Assembly: GCF_002210095.1 (NCBI RefSeq)
Contig: NZ_AQQR01000004.1
Span: forward strand, 372,001-436,000
From: Marinibacterium profundimaris
GTDB lineage: Bacteria > Pseudomonadota > Alphaproteobacteria > Rhodobacterales > Rhodobacteraceae
Direction of reading: 5' to 3'
Length of the DNA: 64,000 bases
Part shown: positions 19,218 to 27,100 of the stretch, one piece after another
Layout: each line of letters begins with the position of its first letter
How positions within the stretch are numbered: the first letter of the stretch is position 1
Position numbers and translations under genes: made by a program
The notes under the pieces: model-generated
The model's input: the letters and a program-made list of their open reading frames with translations, nothing else
What the model was told of the DNA's origin: nothing
Databases searched by the model: none

Positions 19218-19275
19218 GGGCGCGGCATAGCGCGGTCCGCAGGCTGGCGCCAGCATGATGCGTATCGGCCGCCCC

Positions 19276-19380
19276 GTAGGGTGGGGCTTGCCCCACCACG
19301 CCCCGCAGGCCGCCAGCGCGGCCTTTCGGCCCCCAAAGCCACCGCCGCAATGGCCCCGTAGGGTGGGGTTTCACCCCACC
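19276..19380 (+). repeat. GTAGGGTGGG-type repeat pair, locus C (direct orientation)
   Basis: Arms at 19276-19297 (GTAGGGTGGGGCTTGCCCCA then CC) and 19358-19380 (GTAGGGTGGGGTTTCACCCC then ACC) lie in the same orientation, unlike the inverted pairs at loci A, B and D. They fill the space between the transglutaminase-like gene end and the TIGR02466 gene start. Confidence 0.85.
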
Positions 19381-19391
19381 GCTCGCTGCCC

Positions 19392-20195
19392 TCAGCCTTC
19401 CGAGATCCAGACAAGGAAATCCGTCAGCTCATGCTGCCCGAAGGAATGGGTCAGCGGCACATCGGCCGCGTCGCGCCCCCGGGCGATCAGCACCCGGCCG
19501 AAGCGCGTGTCGTTGTTGCGCGGATCGAACACCCACCAGCGGTCGCCCAGCCAGACCTCCATCCAGGCCGCGAAATCCATCGGCGGATAGGGCGGCGGCT
19601 GGCCCACGTCGCTGATGTAGCCGGTGCAGTAGCGCGCCGGGATGTTCAGGCTGCGGCAGAGCGCGATGGCCAGATGCGTGTAATCGCGACAGACGCCGAC
19701 ACCCTCGGCCAGGGCCTCGGCGGCGGTGCGGGTGGCGCGGGAATGCCGGTAGCCGAAGGTGATGTGATCATGCACGAAATCGCAGATCCCCTGCACCCTG
19801 TCCCAGCCCGGAGGAAGCGCGTCGAAATGCGCCCAGGCAAAGTCCGAGACCAGCTCCGTCTCGCAATAGCGGCTGGGCAGGAGATAGGTCAGCACCTCTG
19901 ACGGCAGGTCCTGCACGGGCTGCTGCCGGGCGTCCCGGCCGACCGGGTCGGAGAGGCCCGCGTCGTGGAAAAGACCGAAGGTCGCGACCTCGAACCGCCC
20001 GGCGGGCGCCAGCACCCGGGCACAGCGGTTGCCGTAGCCGTCGACATAGGGCTCCACCGGCACGGCGGGCCGGGTGGCGAGATCGTCGGCCAGGACCACG
20101 TCGCCGTCGCGCGACGGGTGGACCCTCAGCATCAGGATCATCGGGGTGTCCGCCGGCAGTCGGAACCGCATCCGGCAGCCCAGTCGCAATCGCAT
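19392..20195 (-). CDS. Transglutaminase-like cysteine protease-fold protein
   Basis: A 267-residue protein with a bacterial transglutaminase N-terminal-like beta domain (about 10-110) and a transglutaminase-like core. Cys169 in EGVGVCRDYTHLAIALCR (165-182 region) is the expected nucleophile. The expected catalytic His position in the following MDF-x-AW motif is Ala209 (MDFAAWMEV), and the downstream D-A-R-H-N-like motif reads DPRNN. If those alignments are right, the standard Cys-His-Asp triad is incomplete. Family members act as peptidases or amidases. No ATP-grasp or DUF403 partner genes, common neighbours of such proteins, are next to it. Confidence 0.85.
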   Translation of the reverse strand: MRLRLGCRMRFRLPADTPMILMLRVHPSRDGDVVLADDLATRPAVPVEPYVDGYGNRCARVLAPAGRFEVATFGLFHDAGLSDPVGRDARQQPVQDLPSEVLTYLLPSRYCETELVSDFAWAHFDALPPGWDRVQGICDFVHDHITFGYRHSRATRTAAEALAEGVGVCRDYTHLAIALCRSLNIPARYCTGYISDVGQPPPYPPMDFAAWMEVWLGDRWWVFDPRNNDTRFGRVLIARGRDAADVPLTHSFGQHELTDFLVWISEG

Positions 20196-20390
20196 GGCGC
20201 GCTGCCTTCCGTCTCGCGGGGCCGGAATCGGCCAGCCGCGCGCCCCTGCGTAGCACGGCAGGCCGGCGGAGTCCCTGCACCGGGCCGGAAATTCCGGATG
20301 TGCGCGCTGCGCATCGCCGGATGCCGGGTTTTCCGGCGCGGGGCCCCGTCGCCGGACCGGTGCCGGCCCGGCTCCGGACCCGGCGGCGCC

Positions 20391-21629
20391 TCAGCCCTTG
20401 GACGGTCCGCCGGTGATATCCTCGTAATCCGCCGCCACCGCCATCAGCATGTCGCGCATCAGGTCGGGATCGGCGGCATGCACCCGGCTCCACGTGGCGA
20501 TGAAGGGGGTTTCCGAGGGAAAGGTCAGGAAAGTATCGCCGGCCTTGATGATGTTGTCGGCGAACAGCTCGATCGACTGCTCTTCCTTGTGCCTGTCGAT
20601 GTTCAGCCCGTTCATCGCGGCGTCGTTGTAATAGCTTTCCAGCAGGTCCAGCGCAGAGCGGTAATAGGTGGCCTTCAGCGTGCGGAACACGTTCGGCGTA
20701 AAGACCGTGCCATCGGCGGCCAGCTTGCGGAAGATCGCCTTGCAGATATCCGTCGACATCCGGTTGAGGCCGGCGGCCGCATCCTCCTGGCTCAGCTCCT
20801 GGTGCTTGTGGTCATAGGCGTCCGAGATCTCCACCTGGCAGACCGATTTCCGCGCCAGGTTGCGCCAGGCCTCGGACAATACGCCGATCTCCAGCCCCCA
20901 GTCCGAGGGGATCCGCAGATCGGGCAGCACCGTGGTCCGCATCGCGAATTCGCCCGACAGCGGGTAGCGGAAGCTGCGCAGGTAGTCGATGTAATCGCGG
21001 CTGCCTATCACCTTCTGCAGCGCGATCAGCAGCGGGCTGACCAGCAGCCGCGTGACCCGCCCGTTCAGCTTTCCGCCGCCGATGCGCGGGTAATACCCCT
21101 TGGACAGCTGGTAGGGGAAATTCGGGTTCGTCACCGGATAGACCAGCCGGGCCAGCATGTCCCGGTGATAGGTGACGATGTCGCAATCATGAATGGCCAT
21201 CACCGCGCTGTCCTGGCAGGCCATCAGGTAGCCCATGCAGGTCCAGACGTTCTTGCCCTTGCCCGGCTCCGCCGGGTTCAGCCCCATCGCCTCCAGCCGC
21301 CCCATGATCGCCTTTTGTCGCGGGCTGTCGTTCCAGATGACCACATGCTCCTGCGGCAGGCGCGAGAAATACTCCAGCGCATAGGCATATTGGTCGCGGT
21401 TCGCCCGATCGAGCCCGATGATGATCCGGTGCAGATAGGGCACCTGCGCCAGCTCCTCGACGATGTTGTTCAGCGCGTCGGCCTCCAGCTCGGAATAGAG
21501 CGAGGGCAGGATCAGCGAGATCCGCCGCGTCCGGGCGAAATTGGTCAGCTCCTGCGTCATCGCCTCGGAGCTGACGGAGCGCAGGTTGTGAAGCGTGGCG
21601 ATGTTGCCGTTCTGGTGAAAGTCTGCCAC
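20391..21629 (-). CDS. Glucosyl-3-phosphoglycerate synthase-type glycosyltransferase
   Basis: A 412-residue cytoplasmic GT-A glycosyltransferase resembling Persephonella-type GpgS (GT81-like), which joins NDP-glucose and 3-phosphoglycerate. The metal-binding DxD lies in IHDCDIVTY (Asp148, Asp150). Further family segments are LVYPVTNPNFPYQLSKGYYP, HGRV-like NGRVTRLLVSPLL, YPLSGEFAM, RIPSDWGLEIGVL and YDHKHQ. Mannosyl-3-phosphoglycerate synthase is the alternative product. It lies 41 bases downstream of a HAD phosphatase that would remove the phosphate, giving the compatible solute glucosylglycerate (or mannosylglycerate). Confidence 0.82.
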   Translation of the reverse strand: MADFHQNGNIATLHNLRSVSSEAMTQELTNFARTRRISLILPSLYSELEADALNNIVEELAQVPYLHRIIIGLDRANRDQYAYALEYFSRLPQEHVVIWNDSPRQKAIMGRLEAMGLNPAEPGKGKNVWTCMGYLMACQDSAVMAIHDCDIVTYHRDMLARLVYPVTNPNFPYQLSKGYYPRIGGGKLNGRVTRLLVSPLLIALQKVIGSRDYIDYLRSFRYPLSGEFAMRTTVLPDLRIPSDWGLEIGVLSEAWRNLARKSVCQVEISDAYDHKHQELSQEDAAAGLNRMSTDICKAIFRKLAADGTVFTPNVFRTLKATYYRSALDLLESYYNDAAMNGLNIDRHKEEQSIELFADNIIKAGDTFLTFPSETPFIATWSRVHAADPDLMRDMLMAVAADYEDITGGPSKG

Positions 21630-21670
21630 GGGCGCGATCCTTGATCTGGGGTGCTAGGGAATGCGGTCTG

Positions 21671-22459
21671 TCAGATCGCGATGTCCAGGTCCGACACTAG
21701 GCGAGAGACCTCGATGCTCCAACCGTTCGGGCCCGTCTCCGTGCTGCGGCGAATGCGACCCTCGGCCTCGCCCCGCAATTCGGGCAGCGGCGCGCCGTGC
21801 GGGTTGGCGATGACGATGCCATGGCCGGCGGCTTCGAGCATCTCGCGGTCGTTGGGCGCGTCACCCAGCGCGATGGTGGGGGGATGACCGTAGTGCATGG
21901 CGATCTCCTCCATCCGGTCCGCCTTGGTGCCGCCGAAGCTGAGCGTGAGGAACCGCCCGCCCCGCCGCCCGGTGACACCCTGCCCGGCCAGCAGATCGAG
22001 AAACGCGGCCAGCTCTCCTTGGGTTCCCGTCCAGAGCCCCGGCTCGGAAAAGGCGCGGGTGGCGGCGGCCTCGGCGGCCTGCGGGGTCAGCCCCGTGACC
22101 TCGGCGATGCGCGCCGGCCCCATGTCGCCGAAGCCCTCGAACCCCTGCCTCAGCTCCACGGGCAGCGCCTGAAGCGCCGCGCGCAACCTGGCATAGGCCG
22201 ACCGGTCCGCCCCGGTCGCGGTCGCTTCGCCGCCGGGTACGATCCCTGCCCCGTTCTCGCAGATCAGCGGCGCGGCGCTCAGCCCCATCGCGGCGCGCAG
22301 CGGCACCATCTCGGCCGCGGTCTTGGAACTGGCCAGGCAGACCGGGATGCCCGCCGCGGTCAGCCGGCCCAGCAACGGCGCGGCCGGCGACCAGTCATAG
22401 GTCTCGTGATCCAGCAGCGTGCCGTCGAGGTCGGTGAAGATCATTGCAGGAACGGTCAT
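21671..22459 (-). CDS. HAD-IIB phosphatase, glucosyl/mannosyl-3-phosphoglycerate phosphatase type
   Basis: A 262-residue HAD-IIB (Cof-type) phosphatase. Motif I is FTDLDGTLLD (Asp10, Asp12), motif II is CLASSKT, motif III/IV is FGGTKADRMEEI with ALGDAPNDREML. The sequence MVPLRAAMGLSAAPLICENGA is characteristic of the MpgP/YedP branch. Paired with the adjacent glycosyltransferase it would complete a two-step solute pathway. Start at 22459 chosen to begin just before motif I; the site upstream is weak. It diverges from the PHP gene at 22660. Confidence 0.85.
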   Translation of the reverse strand: MTVPAMIFTDLDGTLLDHETYDWSPAAPLLGRLTAAGIPVCLASSKTAAEMVPLRAAMGLSAAPLICENGAGIVPGGEATATGADRSAYARLRAALQALPVELRQGFEGFGDMGPARIAEVTGLTPQAAEAAATRAFSEPGLWTGTQGELAAFLDLLAGQGVTGRRGGRFLTLSFGGTKADRMEEIAMHYGHPPTIALGDAPNDREMLEAAGHGIVIANPHGAPLPELRGEAEGRIRRSTETGPNGWSIEVSRLVSDLDIAI

Positions 22460-22595
22460 GTCGGGCCGGGGCGCCTGTTTTGCTTCGGTTGCGCAAAAGC
22501 TTATCCATGCCAGCCCGGAACGCAAAGCCATCCCGGGCCGCCGCGTCGTCGCGGCTTGCCAGCGGCGCGCCTGTCATGATCCTGTCATCGCAGCA

Positions 22596-22610
22596 GGTCA
22601 GAGACTGACC
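22596..22610. promoter_or_regulatory. Small inverted repeat in the gpgP/PHP divergent spacer
   Basis: GGTCAG (22596-22601) and CTGACC (22605-22610) form a 6-bp inverted repeat around AGA, about 50 bases before the PHP start. It may be an operator for the divergent pair; evidence is only its symmetry and position. Confidence 0.3.
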
Positions 22611-22659
22611 GGATGAAGACAGGCCGGATCAGTCGGGCCGGACCAGCAAGGAGAGCCCC

Positions 22660-23583
22660 ATGACCGACGCGATGTTCGCCGCCCCCGGCACGTTCTGGCG
22701 CGGCAACCTGCACACGCATTCGACCCGCTCCGACGGCGTGCTGTCCCCGGAAGAGGTCTGCCGCCGCTATGCCGCCGAGGGCTACGATTTCATCTCTCTG
22801 ACGGATCACTTCATCGGCCAGTTCGATTACCCGATCACCGATACGACAGCCTACCGGACCAACCGCTTCACCACGATCCCGGGGGCCGAGCTGCATTCCG
22901 GCGCGATGCAGAATGGCGAGCTCTGGCATATCCTGGCCGTGGGCCTGCCCGCGGATTTCGCGCCCGGCAACGCCCCCGGTTTCCGCCCGGTCGAGGGGCA
23001 GGAAACCGGCCCCGAGATCGCCGCGCGCGCTCGCGCCGCCGGAGCCTTCGTCGCCGTGGCGCATCCGGAATGGTCGGGGCTCACGACCGAAGACGCCCGC
23101 TCGATCGAGGCGGCGCATGCGGTCGAGGTCTACAACCACGGCTGCGCGATGGGCTGCGACCGGCCGCACGGGTTCTACACCCTGGATCAGCTGCTGACCG
23201 AGGGGCGGCGGCTGGACCTCTGCGCCACCGACGATGCGCATTTCTCGGAACCCGACCATTTCGGCGGATGGGTCATGGTGAAGGCGCAGGAAAACGACCC
23301 CGACGCGCTGGTCGAGGCGCTGAAGGCGGGGCACCATTATTCCAGCCAGGGGCCGCTGATCCACAACGTCGGCTGGGAAGACGGCCGCGTGGTGGTCGAA
23401 AGCTCGGCCGTGGCCTCGGTCATCGTGCAGGGGATCGGTTCGGCCGCCGTGGCGGTGCATGGCGACAGCATGACCCGGACCGAGGTGCCGCTGGGCCGCT
23501 GCCAGGGCTCGCCCTTCCTGCGGCTGTCGGTGATCGACCGCGCCGGCAAGCGCGCCTGGACGAACCCGGTCTACCCGGGCTGA
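22660..23583 (+). CDS. PHP-domain metal-dependent phosphoesterase
   Basis: A 307-residue PHP (polymerase and histidinol phosphatase) domain protein. Motif I is NLHTHSTRSDG (His18, His20), motif II includes LTDHF, GAELHSG and VAHPEW follow, and DDAHF gives the late Asp/His. The C-terminal 70 residues are beta-rich and outside the PHP core. Members hydrolyse phosphoesters or nucleotides with a trinuclear metal site; the substrate is unknown. A strong AAGGAGAG lies upstream of the ATG. It diverges from the glucosylglycerate genes, but a link is only positional. Confidence 0.87.
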   Translation: MTDAMFAAPGTFWRGNLHTHSTRSDGVLSPEEVCRRYAAEGYDFISLTDHFIGQFDYPITDTTAYRTNRFTTIPGAELHSGAMQNGELWHILAVGLPADFAPGNAPGFRPVEGQETGPEIAARARAAGAFVAVAHPEWSGLTTEDARSIEAAHAVEVYNHGCAMGCDRPHGFYTLDQLLTEGRRLDLCATDDAHFSEPDHFGGWVMVKAQENDPDALVEALKAGHHYSSQGPLIHNVGWEDGRVVVESSAVASVIVQGIGSAAVAVHGDSMTRTEVPLGRCQGSPFLRLSVIDRAGKRAWTNPVYPG

Positions 23584-23608
23584 ACCATCGCGACGGCGGG
23601 ACACGGCC

Positions 23609-23629
23609 AGAAAATTCGACGAATTTTCT
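23609..23629. terminator. AT-rich 21-bp inverted repeat between convergent PHP and phnM genes
   Basis: AGAAAATTCG (23609-23618) and CGAATTTTCT (23620-23629) form a perfect 10-bp dyad around one A, standing out in GC-rich surroundings. It lies between two convergent stop codons (23583 and 23647). A one-base loop is poor for a terminator, so a protein-binding palindrome or dispersed repeat is also possible. Confidence 0.45.
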
Positions 23630-23646
23630 CGCCCCCCGCCCGGACG

Positions 23647-24801
23647 TCAGAACACCCGCCGCCCTTCGCGCCAGACCGCGCCCACGTGGTTGTGCCCGGC
23701 CGACCGCCGCACCCGCACCAGATCGGCCCGCATCTCCCGCGCGATCGTCCCCCGATCCTCCAGCCCAGCGATCTCCGCCGGGCGGCGCGAGACCATGGCA
23801 ACCGCCTCCGGCAACCCGATCCCCAGCCCATCGTCCTCGGCGATGGCAAAAGCGGCCGTCAGCAGGCTGCCCGGCACGTAATCCGAGGCCAGCGCATCCA
23901 CCAGCCCGTGCTCCAGCAGCTCGCGCACCGAGATATTGCCCGATTGCGACCCGCCCCGCACGAAGTTCGGCGCCCCCATGACCACGGCCTGGCCCAGCTC
24001 CCGCGCCTTCATGGCCGCCTCGCGCGTCACCGGGAATTCCGACACCGTCACACCCTGCGCCTGCGCCTCTTCCACGTGCGCCTCGCTGCGGTCGTCATGG
24101 CTCATCACCGGGATGCCCCGCGCCCTTGCCGCCGCCATGACATGCGCCCGCACCTCCGGGCTCACCCGCTTCGACCGCGCGATCAGCTCCTCGGTCAGCG
24201 CGCGGGCCTCGTCCATCGGCACCTTCATGTCGCGCGCCGTCTCCTGCACCCAGCTCTCCACGTCCAGAACCTGCCGGTCCCCCGGCGCATGGTCCATCAC
24301 CGACACCAGCCGCACCGAGGGCGATCCGATCACACGGTCCACCAGCTCCACCGTCGCCGGATCGCAGACCTCGCAGCGCAGGTGCAGCAGATGCTCGGCC
24401 CGGAACCGCCCCTCGGCGCGGGCCGCCTCCAGCGCCTCGATCAGCGGCAGCAACAGCTCCCGCCGCGCCGCGTTGTGCATCGCCGCGCCGACACAGAGCG
24501 AATCGAACACCGTGGTCACGCCCCCGGCCACGACCACCCCGTCATGGGCGGCCAGCGCCGGTTCGGGCGCCCAGGTCACGCCGTTGCGCGGAAAGACATG
24601 GGTCTCGACGTGATCCGTATGCAGGTCGACAAGCCCCGGGATCAGGTAATCCCCGCCCAGCCCGATCCCCGGCTCATCCGGCGCGCCGATCCGGGCGATC
24701 CGCCCGTCGGCCACGATGACAGAGCCATGGATCACCGCATCGGCGGTCACGATCCGCGCATCGGTCAGCCGGTATTCGGGGGCATCGGTGGCGTCGAACA
24801 T
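23647..24801 (-). CDS. phnM: PhnM-type alpha-D-ribose 1-methylphosphonate 5-triphosphate diphosphatase
   Basis: A 384-residue amidohydrolase-superfamily protein. The metal motif is DLHTDHVETHVFPRNG (His61, Asp63, His64, Glu66), the PhnM form of HxH, and VTTVFDSLCVG, VSVMDHAPGDRQ, SHDDRSEAHVEEA and LASDYVPGSLL also match PhnM. The enzyme releases pyrophosphate from the C-P lyase intermediate. None of phnG-L, phnN or a phosphonate transporter is near, so this copy is isolated. Start at 24801 (GGAGCACGAGAG upstream) rather than 24819. Confidence 0.87.
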   Translation of the reverse strand: MFDATDAPEYRLTDARIVTADAVIHGSVIVADGRIARIGAPDEPGIGLGGDYLIPGLVDLHTDHVETHVFPRNGVTWAPEPALAAHDGVVVAGGVTTVFDSLCVGAAMHNAARRELLLPLIEALEAARAEGRFRAEHLLHLRCEVCDPATVELVDRVIGSPSVRLVSVMDHAPGDRQVLDVESWVQETARDMKVPMDEARALTEELIARSKRVSPEVRAHVMAAARARGIPVMSHDDRSEAHVEEAQAQGVTVSEFPVTREAAMKARELGQAVVMGAPNFVRGGSQSGNISVRELLEHGLVDALASDYVPGSLLTAAFAIAEDDGLGIGLPEAVAMVSRRPAEIAGLEDRGTIAREMRADLVRVRRSAGHNHVGAVWREGRRVF

Positions 24802-25162
24802 CTCTCTCGTGCTCCGCAAGAACCTGGTGTCCAGGCCTCTGACACAAGCCTCGCGTCTTGACCAGCCGCTCCGTCACCTTGTCACAAAACCTCCACGAAA
24901 CCACCGCCGGACCGCGCGCGCCGCCCCGTGACCACATTGGGCCGGCGCGCCGCGCCCTGTCTTCATCTTTGCCCAAATACCTCCCGCCGGAGGCTCCCGA
25001 CCCCGCCACAAGACCCCCGGCCCGATCCTCCCGCGCCCGCCCGCCATCGCTCCAGGCCGCGCCCCGATCCGCCCCAGGCGTGCCGCGCCCTGTCTTCTTC
25101 TTGGCCCAAATACCTCCCGCCGGAGGCTCCCCCGCCCTCGACCCGCGCGACAACCGGCCGTC
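24802..25162. other. Gene-free spacer between mtfA-like gene and phnM
   Basis: These 361 bases hold a pair of AGTATTTGG-type repeats in minus orientation and GC-rich filler. Open frames over it on both strands translate the repeats and are rejected. Confidence 0.7.
24956..25132 (-). repeat. AGTATTTGG...GAAGACAGGG repeat pair, locus 2 (beta then alpha on minus)
   Basis: The alpha copy (24956-24998, minus) reads GGAGGTATTTGGGCAAAGAT then GAAGACAGGG; the beta copy (25088-25132, minus) reads GGAGGTATTTGGGCCAAGAA then GAAGACAGGG. Both are preceded by the GCCTCCGGCGGGAGG hairpin. Reading from the mtfA-like stop, the beta copy with its hairpin and UAUUU would serve as a weak terminator. Confidence 0.87.
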
Positions 25163-25987
25163 CTAGCGCCCCTGCGCCGCCCATTCCACCGGCTCCAGCC
25201 CGAGAAGCTCCGCCAGCCGCGCATAGACCTCCGGCTCCGCCCGCTTCAAAGCCCCCGGTGTTTCAAGAAACGCCTCCACCGCCACGGCAAAGAACTCCTG
25301 CGGCCCCTCCGCACCATACGCATCGATCACCGTCCTCTGTCCCGCGCCCACGGCCCGCGCATGCCGCTCCTGCGCGGCCGCGAATGTCCTGCGCCAGGCC
25401 ATGACATCCTCCGCCGTGTCCAGCGCCGGCACCCCGTCGGTCCGTCCCGACAGGTCATCCAGCTGATGCGCGAATTCATGGAACACCACGTTGTGCCCGT
25501 CATGATCGTTCGCCGCGCCAAGATGCGCATGCGCCCAGGACAGGATCACCGGCCCCCGCATCCAGCTCTCTCCGCTGCGCACCACCTCCCGCTCGGTCAC
25601 GACATAGCCGCTGCGCCGGGCCTGGCGCGATTTGAACGCGCCGGGGTAGATCAGCACGCTGGTCAGGTTGTCGTACCAGAGGTCATTGTTGGCGATCAGC
25701 AGGCAGGCCTGCGCGGCGATCGACAGGCGCATCTCCTCGGTCACCTCCAGCCCGTTGCATCCGACGAAATCCACCTGGTCGAGGAACCGGTTGATCCGCC
25801 CCTCCAGCCGCGCCTGCAACGCCTCCGGCAGGCGCCGCACCAAGGGCACCTCGCGGACCACGATCTCACGCTCGGCCTGCGACAGCGGGCTGGCCAGCAG
25901 GTCCGCCTGCCGCTGCCGCCTCTGCCGGACGCGCCAGGCCAGCCAAAGGCCGCCCGCCACCGCCAGCACCAGTACCACATATGCCAT
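25163..25987 (-). CDS. MtfA-like zinc-dependent peptidase (M90 family)
   Basis: A 274-residue protein with an N-terminal membrane segment (2-19) followed by a basic stretch, and the gluzincin motif HEFAH (His170, Glu171, His174) in FHEFAHQLDDLSG, plus a downstream Glu in GPQEFFAVAVEAFLE. MtfA (YeeI) is a cytosolic aminopeptidase that controls the Mlc repressor of glucose uptake in E. coli; membrane-anchored forms are common in alphaproteobacteria. Start at 25987 with GGAGGAGG upstream. It diverges from the alpha/beta hydrolase gene. Confidence 0.88.
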   Translation of the reverse strand: MAYVVLVLAVAGGLWLAWRVRQRRQRQADLLASPLSQAEREIVVREVPLVRRLPEALQARLEGRINRFLDQVDFVGCNGLEVTEEMRLSIAAQACLLIANNDLWYDNLTSVLIYPGAFKSRQARRSGYVVTEREVVRSGESWMRGPVILSWAHAHLGAANDHDGHNVVFHEFAHQLDDLSGRTDGVPALDTAEDVMAWRRTFAAAQERHARAVGAGQRTVIDAYGAEGPQEFFAVAVEAFLETPGALKRAEPEVYARLAELLGLEPVEWAAQGR

Positions 25988-26100
25988 GCCGGCCTCCTCC
26001 ATCGCAGCTGTCGGTCTTCCCGGTCCCCTTCGATAGCCCGCTTCAGCTTCGGGGGCGAGATGCGCTATGTCCCGTCCCGAAGACCCCGGAGAAACAGCAG

Positions 26101-26991
26101 ATGCCGACCGTTCCCATCCCACCGCGCGACGACAGCTGGACCCTCGACGGGCTGACCTATTCGGGGCGGCTCTGGGGGCCTCCGGACGGGCTGCCCGTGC
26201 TGGCGCTGCACGGCTGGATGGATCATGCCGACAGTTTCGCGGCCCTCGCGCCGCGCCTGGACGGCTGCCGGGTGGTGGCACTGGATCTCTCCGGCCAGGG
26301 CCACAGTGACCACCGAGCCGCCCATGCGACCTACAACATCTGGGACGACCTGCCCCAGATCGACGCGCTGCTCGACCGGCTCGGCTGGGACAGCGCGGTG
26401 CTGCTCGGCCATTCCCGGGGCGCCAATATCTCCGCCCTCTACGCCGCCGCGCGGCCCGAGCGGGTGCGCGCGCTGGTCTCTCTCGATTCGCTTGTGCCCG
26501 AGCCGTCGGACGACGACGTGGTCCGCACCCTGTCGGCCTTCATCGACCAGACCCGCAAGGCGCTCACCCGCCCGCAGCGCCGCTTTCCCACCCGCGCCGA
26601 TTATGTCGACCGCCGCTGCGCCCAGGGCAATTCCCGCCAGACCTCCGAGGCGCTGGCCGACCGTGCCCTGCGCATCACCGGGGCAGAGGTCCGGATGCGC
26701 GCCGACAACCGGCTCTTTGCAAGTTCGGCGGTGAAACTGACGCGGGCGCAGGTCGAACACGTGCTCCGCGCGATCCGCTGCCCGGTGCTGAACATCTGGG
26801 CGGCGGAGGGAATCCTCGCCCGACGTCCCACCGCGGCCGAGCTGGCAGAGCTGGGCCAGGCGCTGGTGCGCGACTACGAGCGGATCGAGATGCCGGGCGA
26901 TCACCACTTTCACCTCGATCCGGGCGTGGTCGGGCCGATGGCAGGTGCGATCCTCGGCTTTCTCGACCGGCAGGGCCTGCGCCGGGGATAG
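26101..26991 (+). CDS. Alpha/beta hydrolase
   Basis: A 296-residue single-domain alpha/beta hydrolase with no signal peptide. The oxyanion region is LHGWMDHADSF (36-46), the nucleophile elbow GHSRG (Ser105), and the late His lies in MPGDHHFHLD. The acid residue is probably in the SLDSLVPEP or NIWAAEG segment. Substrate unknown; lactone, ester and haloalkane hydrolases share this look. The ATG at 26101 has CGGAGAAACAGC upstream. A G16 tract and hairpins follow its stop. Confidence 0.85.
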   Translation: MPTVPIPPRDDSWTLDGLTYSGRLWGPPDGLPVLALHGWMDHADSFAALAPRLDGCRVVALDLSGQGHSDHRAAHATYNIWDDLPQIDALLDRLGWDSAVLLGHSRGANISALYAAARPERVRALVSLDSLVPEPSDDDVVRTLSAFIDQTRKALTRPQRRFPTRADYVDRRCAQGNSRQTSEALADRALRITGAEVRMRADNRLFASSAVKLTRAQVEHVLRAIRCPVLNIWAAEGILARRPTAAELAELGQALVRDYERIEMPGDHHFHLDPGVVGPMAGAILGFLDRQGLRRG

Positions 26992-27001
26992 ACGCTTTGG
27001 C

Positions 27002-27017
27002 GGGGGGGGGGGGGGGG
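27002..27017. repeat. Homopolymer tract G16
   Basis: Sixteen consecutive G on the plus strand just past the alpha/beta hydrolase stop. Tracts this long slip readily during replication and sequencing, so the exact length may vary between cells or be uncertain. Confidence 0.9.
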
Positions 27018-27089
27018 CGCAGCCCCCCGCCCCGGTCGGATCGCGTCAGCGATCCGAAACACCTCGGCCGCATCGCCCTGGCGATGCGG
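27012..27089. terminator. Three consecutive hairpins between convergent hydrolase and peroxiredoxin genes
   Basis: Hairpin 1: GGGGGGC/GCCCCCC, loop GCA (27012-27028). Hairpin 2: CGGATCGC/GCGATCCG, loop GTCA (27037-27056). Hairpin 3: CCGCATCGCC/GGCGATGCGG, loop CT (27068-27089). They lie between the two convergent stop codons and may stop or shield both transcripts, although none is followed by a T-run. Confidence 0.65.
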
Positions 27090-27100
27090 TCCGCCGGGCC

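Noticed and set aside
24874-25224. Overlapping frames that translate the AGTATTTGG repeats as GGREVFGPRR-type peptides
   Set aside because: The peptide similarity between loci comes from the DNA repeat; there are no ribosome sites.
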